Positions 49,024 to 58,220 of a stretch of DNA of 64,000 nt are shown in pieces. This stretch comes from Flammeovirga yaeyamensis (GTDB lineage: Bacteria > Bacteroidota > Bacteroidia > Cytophagales > Flammeovirgaceae). The notes beneath the pieces were generated by a model. It worked only from the letters and a program-made list of their open reading frames with translations. It was not told where the DNA came from and made no database searches. Within the stretch, counting starts at the first letter, position 1; every line of letters starts with the position of its first letter. Location: assembly GCF_018736045.1 (NCBI RefSeq), contig NZ_CP076132.1, positions 4,325,501 through 4,389,500 of the forward strand, written 5' to 3'. Both the position numbers and the translations under genes were made by a program.

Positions 49024-50847
49024 TTAAGCAGTTAATTCTGGTATTTTATATGATCTAAACTGATGGATAGGATTCTTTATTTTCCCTATAAACTGTAAGC
49101 TATTTACGGGATCACTCAAATCGACCATCTGTTTGTTATTTTGAAGTTGAAGTCGGTTTAAACAGGAAAGGATAAACTCTTCCTCAAATAAATTGGAGGC
49201 TTTAAACTTTGCTTCCAACTCCGGAAATTCCGATTGATATTGATGGATATTTTGTGCTACCAACGCCCAAAAAGCATCTTCTGGAAATGCACAGTGTTCT
49301 TCTAAAATCTGTGCTAAGAAGCGGAAGAAACAATCGAATACATCAGTAAAAATGGTGAGGGATTTGACTTCATCAGTAGCCTTAACAACTAATCTTTTTA
49401 CAGAATCAGGAAGGTTATCTTTTTCTTCGTAAAGCACCACTTCTTCTGTAATGTCTTTCATAAATACACTAACGGGAACACTATTTTCTAACACCATTAT
49501 CAAATTCTCTCCATGAGGCATAAAGGCCAAATCGTGTTGATAAAAACAATGGAGTAATGGAGATAAATAAGCGCTCAAGTAGCTCATCACCCACTCGCAG
49601 GCCGATAATCCCGATGTATCCATCCAAGATTTTATGAGTGCGTTTCCCTCGGTATCAATATGTAGAATACCTGCCATGGTCGAGAGGGTTTGATGAGCCT
49701 TGATCATATTTACTGGAGATTCCCTCCAGAGTACAGCACACATTTTATTGTAAGCACTTTTACTTCCGAAGGCCTCAAAATATTGGTTGGTATATCCTAA
49801 AGTAGCTACCTCGCCCAGCATCTTGAAGCCCTTAGTCTTTAGATACTCGTCGCCTTTAAGGAAATTGGATATCCATGTCGTAATCTCTGGAGTGCTTTTC
49901 ATATAGTAAGGTGATAAGCCTCTCAGGAATCCCATATTCTGAATCGAAAGTGCCGTTTTTACATAAAATTTATCGTTTGATGTCGTATTAAAAAGCGTTC
50001 GAATCGATTGTTGAGGTTGATAATCGTCCTTTCCCTCTCCCAATAAAATCAGCTTTTTATCTGCAATATCTGAGGCAAAGATGATAGATAATTTATTTTC
50101 CCATTGCCATGGATGCATAGGAAAGAAAAAGTAATCTTCTGGATTAAGTCCTTTAGATTTTAACTGATCTCTGAAAGCATCATATTGAACACTACCAATT
50201 TCTTGATGCATTACTTTTTCAAAGCTCAATTCTTTCACTGCTGTAAATGTGGTTAACGATTGATGTCCCGCCAACCATAACATCTTAAATCCACTTGATG
50301 CCTCTGGTGCATAATGACTGTAATCTTCTACATCAAAACCTATCCTTCCGCTATTAGCCAAGAAACAAGGGTGCCCCTCAATCATGTTTTTCTCTATCAA
50401 CTGGAAATCACCTTCTGCCAATTGTTGTGCAGTCGCTTTATTCTGACTGTATTTAAAAGTGGCTCCGTATAGCGTACTTGCAATTTCCTCTAAATAGGTT
50501 TCGAGCATGGTTTCTGGAATTTGAAGTTGTGTCTTAAACTCCAAAATAAACTCCATCAATAATAACGGAAGTTCATCTTCTCCCCTCTTTTTTACAATGG
50601 AAGGCACACTGATATTCCAATGGTCCAAACGCATTTCTTTGGCTTTGAAGCTGTACGTAAATTCTGATGAATCTGAGAAAACCTGATAAATACCCAAATC
50701 TTCTTCGAAACCAATACGTAAAGGTTCTAGTAAACGCTCATGAGAAAACTCGCTTAAAGCCTTTTTGATATATAGTCTATTCACTTTTTCCCATACACTT
50801 TCTTCAACATTTTCGAAGAAGTTGAGATTAGATGCTGTTGCTGTCAT
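49024..50847 (-). CDS. IucA/IucC-family NIS siderophore synthetase
   Basis: 607 residues. The IucA/IucC domain covers about 145-390 with the conserved EGHPCFLANSGRIGF (157-171) and FFPMHPWQWENKL (HPWQ at 245-248) and a Thr/Arg-rich ATP-binding stretch (QQSIRTLFNTTSNDKFYVK). The C-terminal FhuF-like region (about 400-580) includes CEWVMSYLSAYLSPLLHCFYQHDLAFMPHGENL. These ATP-dependent enzymes join N-hydroxy-N-acyl diamines to carboxylates. With one synthetase and a decarboxylase, the set resembles DesD-type pathways that link and cyclise N-hydroxy-N-succinyl diamines (desferrioxamine, bisucaberin, putrebactin). Cytoplasmic. Gap of 51 bases from the GNAT gene. Confidence 0.93.
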   Translation of the reverse strand: MTATASNLNFFENVEESVWEKVNRLYIKKALSEFSHERLLEPLRIGFEEDLGIYQVFSDSSEFTYSFKAKEMRLDHWNISVPSIVKKRGEDELPLLLMEFILEFKTQLQIPETMLETYLEEIASTLYGATFKYSQNKATAQQLAEGDFQLIEKNMIEGHPCFLANSGRIGFDVEDYSHYAPEASSGFKMLWLAGHQSLTTFTAVKELSFEKVMHQEIGSVQYDAFRDQLKSKGLNPEDYFFFPMHPWQWENKLSIIFASDIADKKLILLGEGKDDYQPQQSIRTLFNTTSNDKFYVKTALSIQNMGFLRGLSPYYMKSTPEITTWISNFLKGDEYLKTKGFKMLGEVATLGYTNQYFEAFGSKSAYNKMCAVLWRESPVNMIKAHQTLSTMAGILHIDTEGNALIKSWMDTSGLSACEWVMSYLSAYLSPLLHCFYQHDLAFMPHGENLIMVLENSVPVSVFMKDITEEVVLYEEKDNLPDSVKRLVVKATDEVKSLTIFTDVFDCFFRFLAQILEEHCAFPEDAFWALVAQNIHQYQSEFPELEAKFKASNLFEEEFILSCLNRLQLQNNKQMVDLSDPVNSLQFIGKIKNPIHQFRSYKIPELTA

Positions 50848-50898
50848 AATTGTTACATTTAGTTTTCTAAAAATAGTTTCGGGTTATTAAAGGACGAT

Positions 50899-51516
50899 TT
50901 AATTTGTGAGTTGGTACACCTCTGAAAGGTGAAAATCATTTCTTGTACAAAAAGCCAAATAGGCTTGCTTTTCGGGGAAGTTGATGATATTTTGATATCT
51001 AAAGCCTGCCTTTTTATTTAAAACATGAATCTTTTCGTTTTCAATATCTGGCTCAACAACTATACGTTGAACCTTTTTATTAGAAAACATAAACTCCATG
51101 ATAAAAGAGAAAATATTTGCTGTAAAACCTTTGACGGGATTGTCTGATGGACCAACTAAAATATGAAAGCCATAATCGTTAATATCGGGCGAAAAATGCT
51201 CGCTTACTCTGTCCTCAGGAACATAGTATAACTCCATCAAGAAGACTGTTTTTCCATTAAACTCTCCCATTAAAACGGTAGTACTTCCTCCATCAATAAT
51301 TTCTTGATAGGTACTTCGAACTACTTCTAAAGTCGAATTTTCCAATTGCCAGTATTTAGCATAGGGCAAGTTCACCCATTCATGTAATTGTTCTAAATCT
51401 GTCTCAAAACTAAAAGGACGAAGACGGAAGGTCCCATAGCTTTCTATCGTCTTACTATAATTAGAGGCTAATTCTTCCCATTCAACAATTGGAACTTTGG
51501 TTTCTATTACGATCAT
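50899..51516 (-). CDS. GNAT-family hydroxamate N-acyltransferase (IucB/AlcB-like)
   Basis: 205 residues. The pattern FRLRPFSFETDLEQLHEWVNLPYAKYWQLEN opens the siderophore-type GNAT domain, then MELYYVPEDRVSEHF, the DYGFHILVGP strand and FMFSNKKVQRIVVEPDIENEKIHVLNKKAGFRY, the acyl-CoA-binding end of the IucB/AlcB/RhbD family. It adds acetyl or succinyl to the hydroxylated amine made by the monooxygenase. It starts inside the MFS gene with a 4-base overlap (ATGA), so the two are translationally coupled. Which acyl-CoA is used decides whether the product is aerobactin-like (acetyl) or bisucaberin-like (succinyl); sequence does not say. Confidence 0.9.
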   Translation of the reverse strand: MIVIETKVPIVEWEELASNYSKTIESYGTFRLRPFSFETDLEQLHEWVNLPYAKYWQLENSTLEVVRSTYQEIIDGGSTTVLMGEFNGKTVFLMELYYVPEDRVSEHFSPDINDYGFHILVGPSDNPVKGFTANIFSFIMEFMFSNKKVQRIVVEPDIENEKIHVLNKKAGFRYQNIINFPEKQAYLAFCTRNDFHLSEVYQLTN

Positions 51517-52718
51517 ACAGCAGCAGGCATTGCAGCCTTGTTTTGATTATTCTTACTAATAATTTCTTTCTTAAAAGCCCACATATAAATTGCTGCAGCA
51601 ATAACAAACCCTGCTATGGCAATCCCGAAAGGCATTTCTAATGAAAAATGATCTACTATAAATCCTGATACTAATGAAGAAAAGAGTACACCCAGGTTTT
51701 GGAGAAAATGTATTTTACTGTAATCAGATGCATATTCTTCGGGTTGACTACTTTTAAATGCAATCACATCAAATTGTACGTAGATTTGAAAGACCGCCCA
51801 GCCGTAAAGTATTCTTCCAAAAACAATGGATAATACATACCCACTCCCTTGTAGTGCTATACCACAAATCCCCAAAATAATCGATGGTAATATCAGTTTA
51901 TATACTTGTTGATTCTTTCCTTTTGTGTGATTATAAATTAGAGCAATCACTCCCACAAATGCGGGTATAGAATACATTAACCCTCCTAAAATGTTACTAT
52001 CGTATTTAGAAACACTCTCCCAATATTCTACAAAGAATGGTCGAATAAGGAAGGTACTGAAGTATAAAATCATGGTTAATCCGCCGACTTTCAACACGTG
52101 TGGCTTGATCCATTTTTGAACAGTACTCAATTTTTCAGAAGTATCTTCGGAAACCTCTTTTTCTTCCACTGTTGTAGGGTTTCGTTTCAGATAAAAGCAA
52201 ACGAACAACTGAACAAAATCGCCCATAGCCATGATGAAAAATACATATTTCACCTCAAACCAATCGAGCATACTTCCACCGAAAAAAGCCCCTAGAATAG
52301 CTCCAAAATGTACGATCACCGAAAGGATACTAATCGAAGATGTATGATTCTCTTCTTTATCGATTTTCATAATAAAGGGATACATCAGTAAGTAACTACC
52401 TTTAAAGAAAATCATGGATAATGCTAACATCCAGAAGAACTCTATGCTTTGTACCCAATAGATGGAACAGCACAAAATACCGGCGAGCAATTGAGTGATC
52501 ATTAGGATATCAAAAAGCTGATATTTCTTGTGTACCCATGCCCAAAATGGGAAAGCGATCATTATGGTTAAGCAACATCCTGCCAAGTAATAGCCTGTAT
52601 GTTCGGGAGTATCAATCCCAAATTGTTGACTAAAAAACTGTGGATAGAAAGGATGAAGCATCGTATCACTCACTACCGCAACGAAAGTCATTAGTATCAA
52701 TAATGTTTTTACTTTCAT
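51513..52718 (-). CDS. MFS transporter, probable siderophore exporter
   Basis: 401 residues with 11-12 membrane helices and a central cytoplasmic loop (NPTTVEEKEVSEDTSEKLSTVQKW). The start FVAVVSDTMLHPFYPQFFSQQFG and ILSVIVHFGAILGAFFGGSMLDW fit the major facilitator superfamily branch found in NIS siderophore clusters (AlcS-like). It would pump the finished siderophore out of the cytoplasm. It lies 2 bases from the monooxygenase gene and overlaps the GNAT gene by 4 bases, so it belongs to the biosynthetic operon. An importer role is possible but less likely. Confidence 0.82.
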   Translation of the reverse strand: MKVKTLLILMTFVAVVSDTMLHPFYPQFFSQQFGIDTPEHTGYYLAGCCLTIMIAFPFWAWVHKKYQLFDILMITQLLAGILCCSIYWVQSIEFFWMLALSMIFFKGSYLLMYPFIMKIDKEENHTSSISILSVIVHFGAILGAFFGGSMLDWFEVKYVFFIMAMGDFVQLFVCFYLKRNPTTVEEKEVSEDTSEKLSTVQKWIKPHVLKVGGLTMILYFSTFLIRPFFVEYWESVSKYDSNILGGLMYSIPAFVGVIALIYNHTKGKNQQVYKLILPSIILGICGIALQGSGYVLSIVFGRILYGWAVFQIYVQFDVIAFKSSQPEEYASDYSKIHFLQNLGVLFSSLVSGFIVDHFSLEMPFGIAIAGFVIAAAIYMWAFKKEIISKNNQNKAAMPAAV

Positions 52719-52720
52719 TT

Positions 52721-54067
52721 TTAGACTTCAGTTAAAGCATTTTCTAAAATAGCATTGGGTTGATCGATCTCTTCATCTGCAGAAACAGAGAATTTTTGGA
52801 AGGCAATCTTTTCCTCAATCGGATAGTATTCTTTACCTGTTATTTCTCTTATGATGTATGAATTTCGGTATGCTCCCATTCCCAAATCTGGCGTAACAAA
52901 ACCATGTGTATTTAACTCTGCATTCTGAACAAAAATGCTATTCCCTACATGGTCTACTGTATAATTTCTATTAGCGTTAAAATTACCTTGATGATCTATT
53001 CTAAGTAAATGTTCTATGCCATGAATAAATGTTGGCATTTGTGCTTTGTATCCTGTAGCCGCCAACACAAGATCCGTTTCATGCTGATAATATTTTCCCT
53101 CTTCTTCTTGTCTAAAAGCCAATTTCACCTTATCACCTGATGCTGCTGAGTTGACTAAAGTCGAATTGGTTCTTAAGGAAATATTCAACTCTTTATTCAT
53201 TAGTTTTTTGGCATAAATCAAATCAAAAATCTCATTGATTAAATCCTCATTAATGCCTTTGTAGAGATGTTTATGATCTTGCAGTAAAGCCGTTCTTTTC
53301 TTCTTGTCTAAGCCGAAAAAGTAATCGACATATTCAGGGGAAGTCATTTCCAAAGTGAGCTTACCGTATTCCATTGGGAAAAACCTCGAAGATCTCGTGA
53401 TCCAATTTAAACTATAGTCGAAGTTATCGATCTCAGAAAGTAAGTCGTAGAAAACCTCAGCAGCACTCTGTCCACTTCCAAGAACAGTAACGGAAGAGCT
53501 TTGCTGAAGTCTTTCTTTACTCTGAATATAGTTAGCAGTATGGATGACCTTGTCTTTAATTGGTAAAGCAGAAGAAGGAATATATGGGGTAGTTCCTGTT
53601 CCGAAAACCAATTTCTTAGTCAACAAGGTGTCAATTTTTTGTGTAGACGTATTCTTTTTCGTGACTTGATATAACTCTGTTTTTTCATCAAAAACGATGT
53701 ACGTTACTTCCGACGAAAACTGTAAAGTAGAGAGTTGTTCTACCACCCACTGACAATATTTATTATATTCATTCCTCAATACCAAGAAATTCTCTTTGAT
53801 GTAAAACGAATACATTCTGCCTTGTTTCTTGACATAATTCAGAAATGAAAATGGACTAGTTGGATCCGCCAATGTGACCAAGTCTGCCATAAACGGAATT
53901 TGCAGTGTGGTCGATTCCAACAACATTCCTGGATGCCAATCGAAACCATCTGATTTATCTAAAAACAAAGCATCGATTTCTTCTATTGGATCGGTTAGAC
54001 AAGCTAAACCTAAATTAAAAGGACCAATACCTACACCAATGATATCATATATTTTTTGAGTACTCAT
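52721..54067 (-). CDS. Siderophore N-hydroxylating monooxygenase (IucD/AlcA/DesB-like)
   Basis: 448 residues. FAD-binding GVGIGPFNLG at 11-20; the substrate/flavin phrase DWHPGMLLESTTLQIPFMADLVTLADPTSPFSFLNYVK at about 43-80; NADPH-binding GSGQSAAE at 197-204; and the family's ATGYKAQMP and FVTPDLGMGAYRN near the end. These flavoenzymes hydroxylate the terminal amine of lysine, ornithine, cadaverine or putrescine, giving the future hydroxamate. With a decarboxylase upstream the substrate is probably a diamine. It starts 2 bases after the decarboxylase stop. Confidence 0.93.
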   Translation of the reverse strand: MSTQKIYDIIGVGIGPFNLGLACLTDPIEEIDALFLDKSDGFDWHPGMLLESTTLQIPFMADLVTLADPTSPFSFLNYVKKQGRMYSFYIKENFLVLRNEYNKYCQWVVEQLSTLQFSSEVTYIVFDEKTELYQVTKKNTSTQKIDTLLTKKLVFGTGTTPYIPSSALPIKDKVIHTANYIQSKERLQQSSSVTVLGSGQSAAEVFYDLLSEIDNFDYSLNWITRSSRFFPMEYGKLTLEMTSPEYVDYFFGLDKKKRTALLQDHKHLYKGINEDLINEIFDLIYAKKLMNKELNISLRTNSTLVNSAASGDKVKLAFRQEEEGKYYQHETDLVLAATGYKAQMPTFIHGIEHLLRIDHQGNFNANRNYTVDHVGNSIFVQNAELNTHGFVTPDLGMGAYRNSYIIREITGKEYYPIEEKIAFQKFSVSADEEIDQPNAILENALTEV

Positions 54068-54069
54068 AT

Positions 54070-55587
54070 CTACTTAATTTTATATTCTAATTTATTCATC
54101 AATTCGTATCCAAGTCCTTCCAAAAGACTAAGTATTTCTTCGAAATCTTTAGAAGTCATTGATGGATTTAGGATAGTGAATTTTAAATAGTTGTTACCTT
54201 TAAACTTGGTAGCGGCTACCATTGCTTCTCCGTTATAGAAAAGTGCTTTTCTGATATCTTTATTTAGATTATTCCAATGGATATCATCAATTTCATCTCT
54301 TTCGAAACGGAAGACCAAACAGTTTAGGTTAGGTGGATTCATCAATTTAAATGAAGCATGTTCATCTATTAATTTTGCCGCTATTTTGGTCAACTCAATC
54401 GTTTTATCATAATAGGCACCCAATTGCTCTTTGCCCATATTTCGAAGTGTCAGCCATAGTTTTAAGGCATCGAAACGTTTGGTGGTTTGCAAGGATTTAT
54501 CAACTTGATTGGGGTACCCTTCCTTTTTCTGATCCTTAGGATTAAGGTAATCCGCATGATGACTGATTAAGGATAAAACATTAGGGTCGTTAACCACAAA
54601 AGCACTACAGCTTACTGTTTGGAAGAAGGTTTTATGATAATCTACCGTTACAGAATCCGCTTTGTTTATTCCATCTAACATATATTTATATTCGCTAGAC
54701 AGTAAAAGGCCTCCTCCAATTGCAGCATCAACATGTAGCCATATTTGATATCTCGAAGCGATGTCAGCAATTTGATGAATGGGGTCAATACTTCCATAAT
54801 CCGTAGTACCGGCAGTGGCCACCACTCCAATGGGAAATTCACCACGGATTAATGTTTGAAGTATTGCTGACTCCAATTCATCTACTTTCATCTTAAAATT
54901 TTCATCAGTTGGTATGCTGATAACGGCATCTTGTCCTAAACCTAGAATAGCAGCACTCTTTTTTGTGCTAAAATGACTATGTTCAGAACAGAAGATCTTC
55001 AGTTTCTCTTTTGGTAGGCCTTCAATATCTATATCGTGATTTAGATTCTTATAGGTGAAAGCGTCTCTCATCAGCAAGGCGGCCATTAAATTTGACTGCG
55101 TTCCTCCACTAGTGAAAACCCCATCACCTTTTTCAAAACCAATTTCTTTAGCCGTCCAATCGATTAGTTTTTGCTCAATTAATGTCCCACCTGCACTTTG
55201 ATCCCAAGTATCTAGAGATGAGTTTATCGCAGCAATAATCTGTTCCCCTACAAGAGAAGGTACAACTACGGGACAATTTAGATGTGCGATATATTTTGGT
55301 AGATGAAATGCTACCGCATGGTCGAGATACAGATGTTTTAGTTCATCCAATACCTCTTCCAATGGCTGCGGTTCATCATTCAGATTAATTTTTTCGAATA
55401 ACGGTTTTAAATCGTTCGGCTGTACTCCGCTAAAAGGTTTTGTTCTATCTTTTAGAAAACCTAAAACCCTATCTGTTGCCTTCCCTATGTCTTGGATGTA
55501 CCGTAATCGGCTTTCCGGATCTTGAGAGAACAAAAATGAGAGGTCTAGTTTTACAGTTTGTGTTTGTTCTGTTGCAGTATTAAACAT
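54070..55587 (-). CDS. PLP-dependent group II decarboxylase (DesA/RhbB-like), first gene of the siderophore operon
   Basis: 505 residues. PLP-binding features: GVFTSGGTQSNLMA (157-170), SEHSHFS (His205 stacks on PLP), HVDAAIGGG (Asp287) and the Schiff-base Lys319 in DYHKTFFQ. The family includes lysine/ornithine decarboxylases DesA and diaminobutyrate decarboxylases such as RhbB. Leading the operon here, it probably makes cadaverine or putrescine for the monooxygenase, giving a DesABCD-like set. A 2,4-diaminobutyrate activity would point to a rhizobactin-like product instead. Upstream is a 269-base region shared with the divergent receptor gene. Confidence 0.9.
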   Translation of the reverse strand: MFNTATEQTQTVKLDLSFLFSQDPESRLRYIQDIGKATDRVLGFLKDRTKPFSGVQPNDLKPLFEKINLNDEPQPLEEVLDELKHLYLDHAVAFHLPKYIAHLNCPVVVPSLVGEQIIAAINSSLDTWDQSAGGTLIEQKLIDWTAKEIGFEKGDGVFTSGGTQSNLMAALLMRDAFTYKNLNHDIDIEGLPKEKLKIFCSEHSHFSTKKSAAILGLGQDAVISIPTDENFKMKVDELESAILQTLIRGEFPIGVVATAGTTDYGSIDPIHQIADIASRYQIWLHVDAAIGGGLLLSSEYKYMLDGINKADSVTVDYHKTFFQTVSCSAFVVNDPNVLSLISHHADYLNPKDQKKEGYPNQVDKSLQTTKRFDALKLWLTLRNMGKEQLGAYYDKTIELTKIAAKLIDEHASFKLMNPPNLNCLVFRFERDEIDDIHWNNLNKDIRKALFYNGEAMVAATKFKGNNYLKFTILNPSMTSKDFEEILSLLEGLGYELMNKLEYKIK

Positions 55588-55827
55588 AGTAGTTTAAAGT
55601 TATGAGGTGTCGTATATTATTTAGATTGATTTTAAATAACACTGCAATTTTAGAGCATAAAACTGATAGAATAACAACGAATTGAGATACAAAAACTACG
55701 AAACAGGAAATTAATATTTCGGATATCACAAAAAATACAATAGATAATTATGTATAACAATTTATAGAATTACTAAATCGGAAATACTTTTTACGAATTC
55801 GAAAAATTCGATAAATCTCTATTGTTA

Positions 55828-55838
55828 AGAATAATTCT
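55828..55838. promoter_or_regulatory. Palindrome, possible iron-regulator site, upstream of the siderophore receptor
   Basis: AGAAT-A-ATTCT, a perfect 5-1-5 palindrome within TTAAGAATAATTCTAAA, 19 bases before the receptor ATG. Shape and AT-richness recall Fur/PerR boxes (7-1-7). A second palindrome CGAATTCG is at 55794-55801. No experimental support. Confidence 0.3.
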
Positions 55839-55856
55839 AAATAAGAGATTTGCTGT

Positions 55857-58205
55857 ATGAATTATCTCATCCAAGTTTGTCGAGGAGTTTTCGTGCTACT
55901 CATTATGATCTCTTCGACAAGTTATGCACAAGAAATAAAAGGAAGAATTCAAGATAAAGAAGGGAATCCTATCTCTTTTGCCACAGTAAAAGTTTTAGAA
56001 AAAAACATTGGGGCAATTACCAATGAAAATGGACAATTTTCTATTGATGGTTTACCGCTTCCTGCTACATATACATTTGAGGTAGCTTCTCTTGGTTATC
56101 TGACTACGACTAGTAAAAAGAAAGTAACATCAAATAGTCTGTTGAAATTCGTATTGAAGGAGGATGTGAATCAGCTTCAGGAAGTTCAAGTGACAGGGGA
56201 ATCTCAAGCGCAGCAACATCAGAATGCAGGGTATGAAATATCAACTATTAATACCGACCAATTATTAAATCAATCGACTGATATCAATCAGATATTAAAA
56301 ACGACTTCTGGGATAAATATTCGAGAAACAGGTGGCTTGGGTTCTGGTTTCAGTTTATCGTTGAATGGCTTAACGGGAAATCAGGTAAGGTATTATATCG
56401 ATGGAGTGCCCATGGAAAGTTATGGTTCGGCACTCACTTTAAATAATTACCCAGTCAATCTGATAGAAGACATTGAGATTTACAAAGGAGTAGTACCTAT
56501 CAATTTTGGTGCGGATGCTTTGGGTGGTTTGATCAATATTAAAACGCCAAATATTCATTCTACTTACCTCGATGCTAGTTATTCTGTCGGTTCATTTAAT
56601 ACACATCGATTGGCATTAAATGGTCAGTTTTCCGATCAAGAAAAAGGATATTTTGTTTCTGTGCAGTCGTTTTTTAATCACTCAGATAATGATTATCTGA
56701 TGAAAAAAGCACCATTATACGACGATTTGGGTAATGCAAAGGGCGATATCGAAGCTAGAAGATTCAACGATCAATATACCTCGGGGATGATTACCGCAAA
56801 GACAGGTGTTTTTAATAAATCGTATGCGGATGAACTAACGCTAAGTCTGACTTACGCTGAGAATAAAAACAATATCCAACATCCACCGAATACTATTAAT
56901 GTAGTTTTTGGTCATTTACACGAACGATCAAAAACGATGTTGGCCAATGCTCGATATAAAAAGGCTTTCGGGAAATTAAATGTAGATGCATTTATCAATG
57001 GCGGTCTTATTCAAAACTCTGCCATCGATACGGTTGGAAAAATTTATCGTTGGGATGGTTCATCAGTAGACCGAGATCCTTCTACGGGGAAAGGAGAATA
57101 TTATCCTCAGAAATCACTTTTGGTAATTGATGATAAAGTGGTTCGAAGTAATATCAATTTAAGTTATGATTTAAACGACAATCATACTTTTGCTGTAAAT
57201 GCCGGGCAAAACTATTTGCAAAGAGTAGGTGATGATAAAGTGAACCCGAATAATAAAACCTTTCGATCGCCAAATCATATTAATAAAACTACTTTAGGAG
57301 CCGCTTGGTTAGCGAAGACCAATAATGAGAAATTCGAATTTTCACTTTTTGCGAAACAATACCTTTACAACGGACAAATTGTAATTCAGGATTACGAAAA
57401 CAACGATGTAACTACGGATATCGAAAATGGAGGAACTGGCTTTGGAGGTACTTTTACCTACAATGTCAATGACAATTTTAGACTAAAAACTTCTTACGAG
57501 AAAGCCTTTAGAATTCCAGAAGCTGCAGAGCTTTTAGGAGATGGTATTTTTATTCTTCCTAATCCGATTCTTGAGCCCGAGAAAAGCCATAATGCCAACA
57601 TAGGTTTATCGTACGACAATCAGTTTTCACTTTGGTACTTTAAGGCAAATTCTAATTTATTCTATCGTAACTCAGAAGATTTTATTCGATTCAGGCCAAT
57701 GGGACCTCAGGGTACTTACGAGAATATTTCTAATGTGAGAAGCATGGGAATGGAGCTTGGTTTGTACTCAGAATACAATCGAAAATTCTTTATCAGTACC
57801 AACTTCACCTATCAAGATATTACGGATCAAACTGCTTTGGACGAAGGATTACCTAATGTCAATTATCAAAGTAAAGTTCCGAATATACCTTACCTGTTTG
57901 GTAACCTAAGTCTAGGATATAACATCGTCCAAACGAGCAACAAAAAGCTGACAACCTCATGGACATCAAAATATGTACATCAATTTTTCTTGAACTGGGA
58001 AAGCAGTGGAGATCCGGCTGAAAAGTTAACCATCCCTACTCAGCTCACTCATGATTTAAATATTGAATACAGCTTCGAAAGAGGTAAATACAATACCACT
58101 CTTACAGTAAGTAACATTACTGATGCAGAGGTGTATGATAATTTCAAAATTCAAAAACCGGGTAGAGCCTTCTACCTGAAGTTTAGATATTATTTTAATC
58201 GTTAA
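55857..58205 (+). CDS. TonB-dependent siderophore receptor, XusA-like
   Basis: 782 residues. Signal peptide about 1-24 (TSYAQ). Carboxypeptidase-regulatory-like domain about 25-110 (IKGRIQDKEGNPISFATVKVLEKNIGAITNENGQFSIDGLP), then plug about 125-235 (LKTTSGINIRETGGLGSGFSLSLNGLTGNQVRYYIDGVP) and a 22-strand barrel with NPILEPEKSHNANIGLSYD and a terminal Tyr-Phe-Asn-Arg. It starts a plus-strand set with a DUF4374 lipoprotein and a PepSY protein, the same order as Bacteroides xusABC, and is divergent from the siderophore operon. It is probably the receptor for the home-made ferric siderophore. Confidence 0.88.
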   Translation: MNYLIQVCRGVFVLLIMISSTSYAQEIKGRIQDKEGNPISFATVKVLEKNIGAITNENGQFSIDGLPLPATYTFEVASLGYLTTTSKKKVTSNSLLKFVLKEDVNQLQEVQVTGESQAQQHQNAGYEISTINTDQLLNQSTDINQILKTTSGINIRETGGLGSGFSLSLNGLTGNQVRYYIDGVPMESYGSALTLNNYPVNLIEDIEIYKGVVPINFGADALGGLINIKTPNIHSTYLDASYSVGSFNTHRLALNGQFSDQEKGYFVSVQSFFNHSDNDYLMKKAPLYDDLGNAKGDIEARRFNDQYTSGMITAKTGVFNKSYADELTLSLTYAENKNNIQHPPNTINVVFGHLHERSKTMLANARYKKAFGKLNVDAFINGGLIQNSAIDTVGKIYRWDGSSVDRDPSTGKGEYYPQKSLLVIDDKVVRSNINLSYDLNDNHTFAVNAGQNYLQRVGDDKVNPNNKTFRSPNHINKTTLGAAWLAKTNNEKFEFSLFAKQYLYNGQIVIQDYENNDVTTDIENGGTGFGGTFTYNVNDNFRLKTSYEKAFRIPEAAELLGDGIFILPNPILEPEKSHNANIGLSYDNQFSLWYFKANSNLFYRNSEDFIRFRPMGPQGTYENISNVRSMGMELGLYSEYNRKFFISTNFTYQDITDQTALDEGLPNVNYQSKVPNIPYLFGNLSLGYNIVQTSNKKLTTSWTSKYVHQFFLNWESSGDPAEKLTIPTQLTHDLNIEYSFERGKYNTTLTVSNITDAEVYDNFKIQKPGRAFYLKFRYYFNR

Positions 58206-58220
58206 AAATTCACTAGAACA

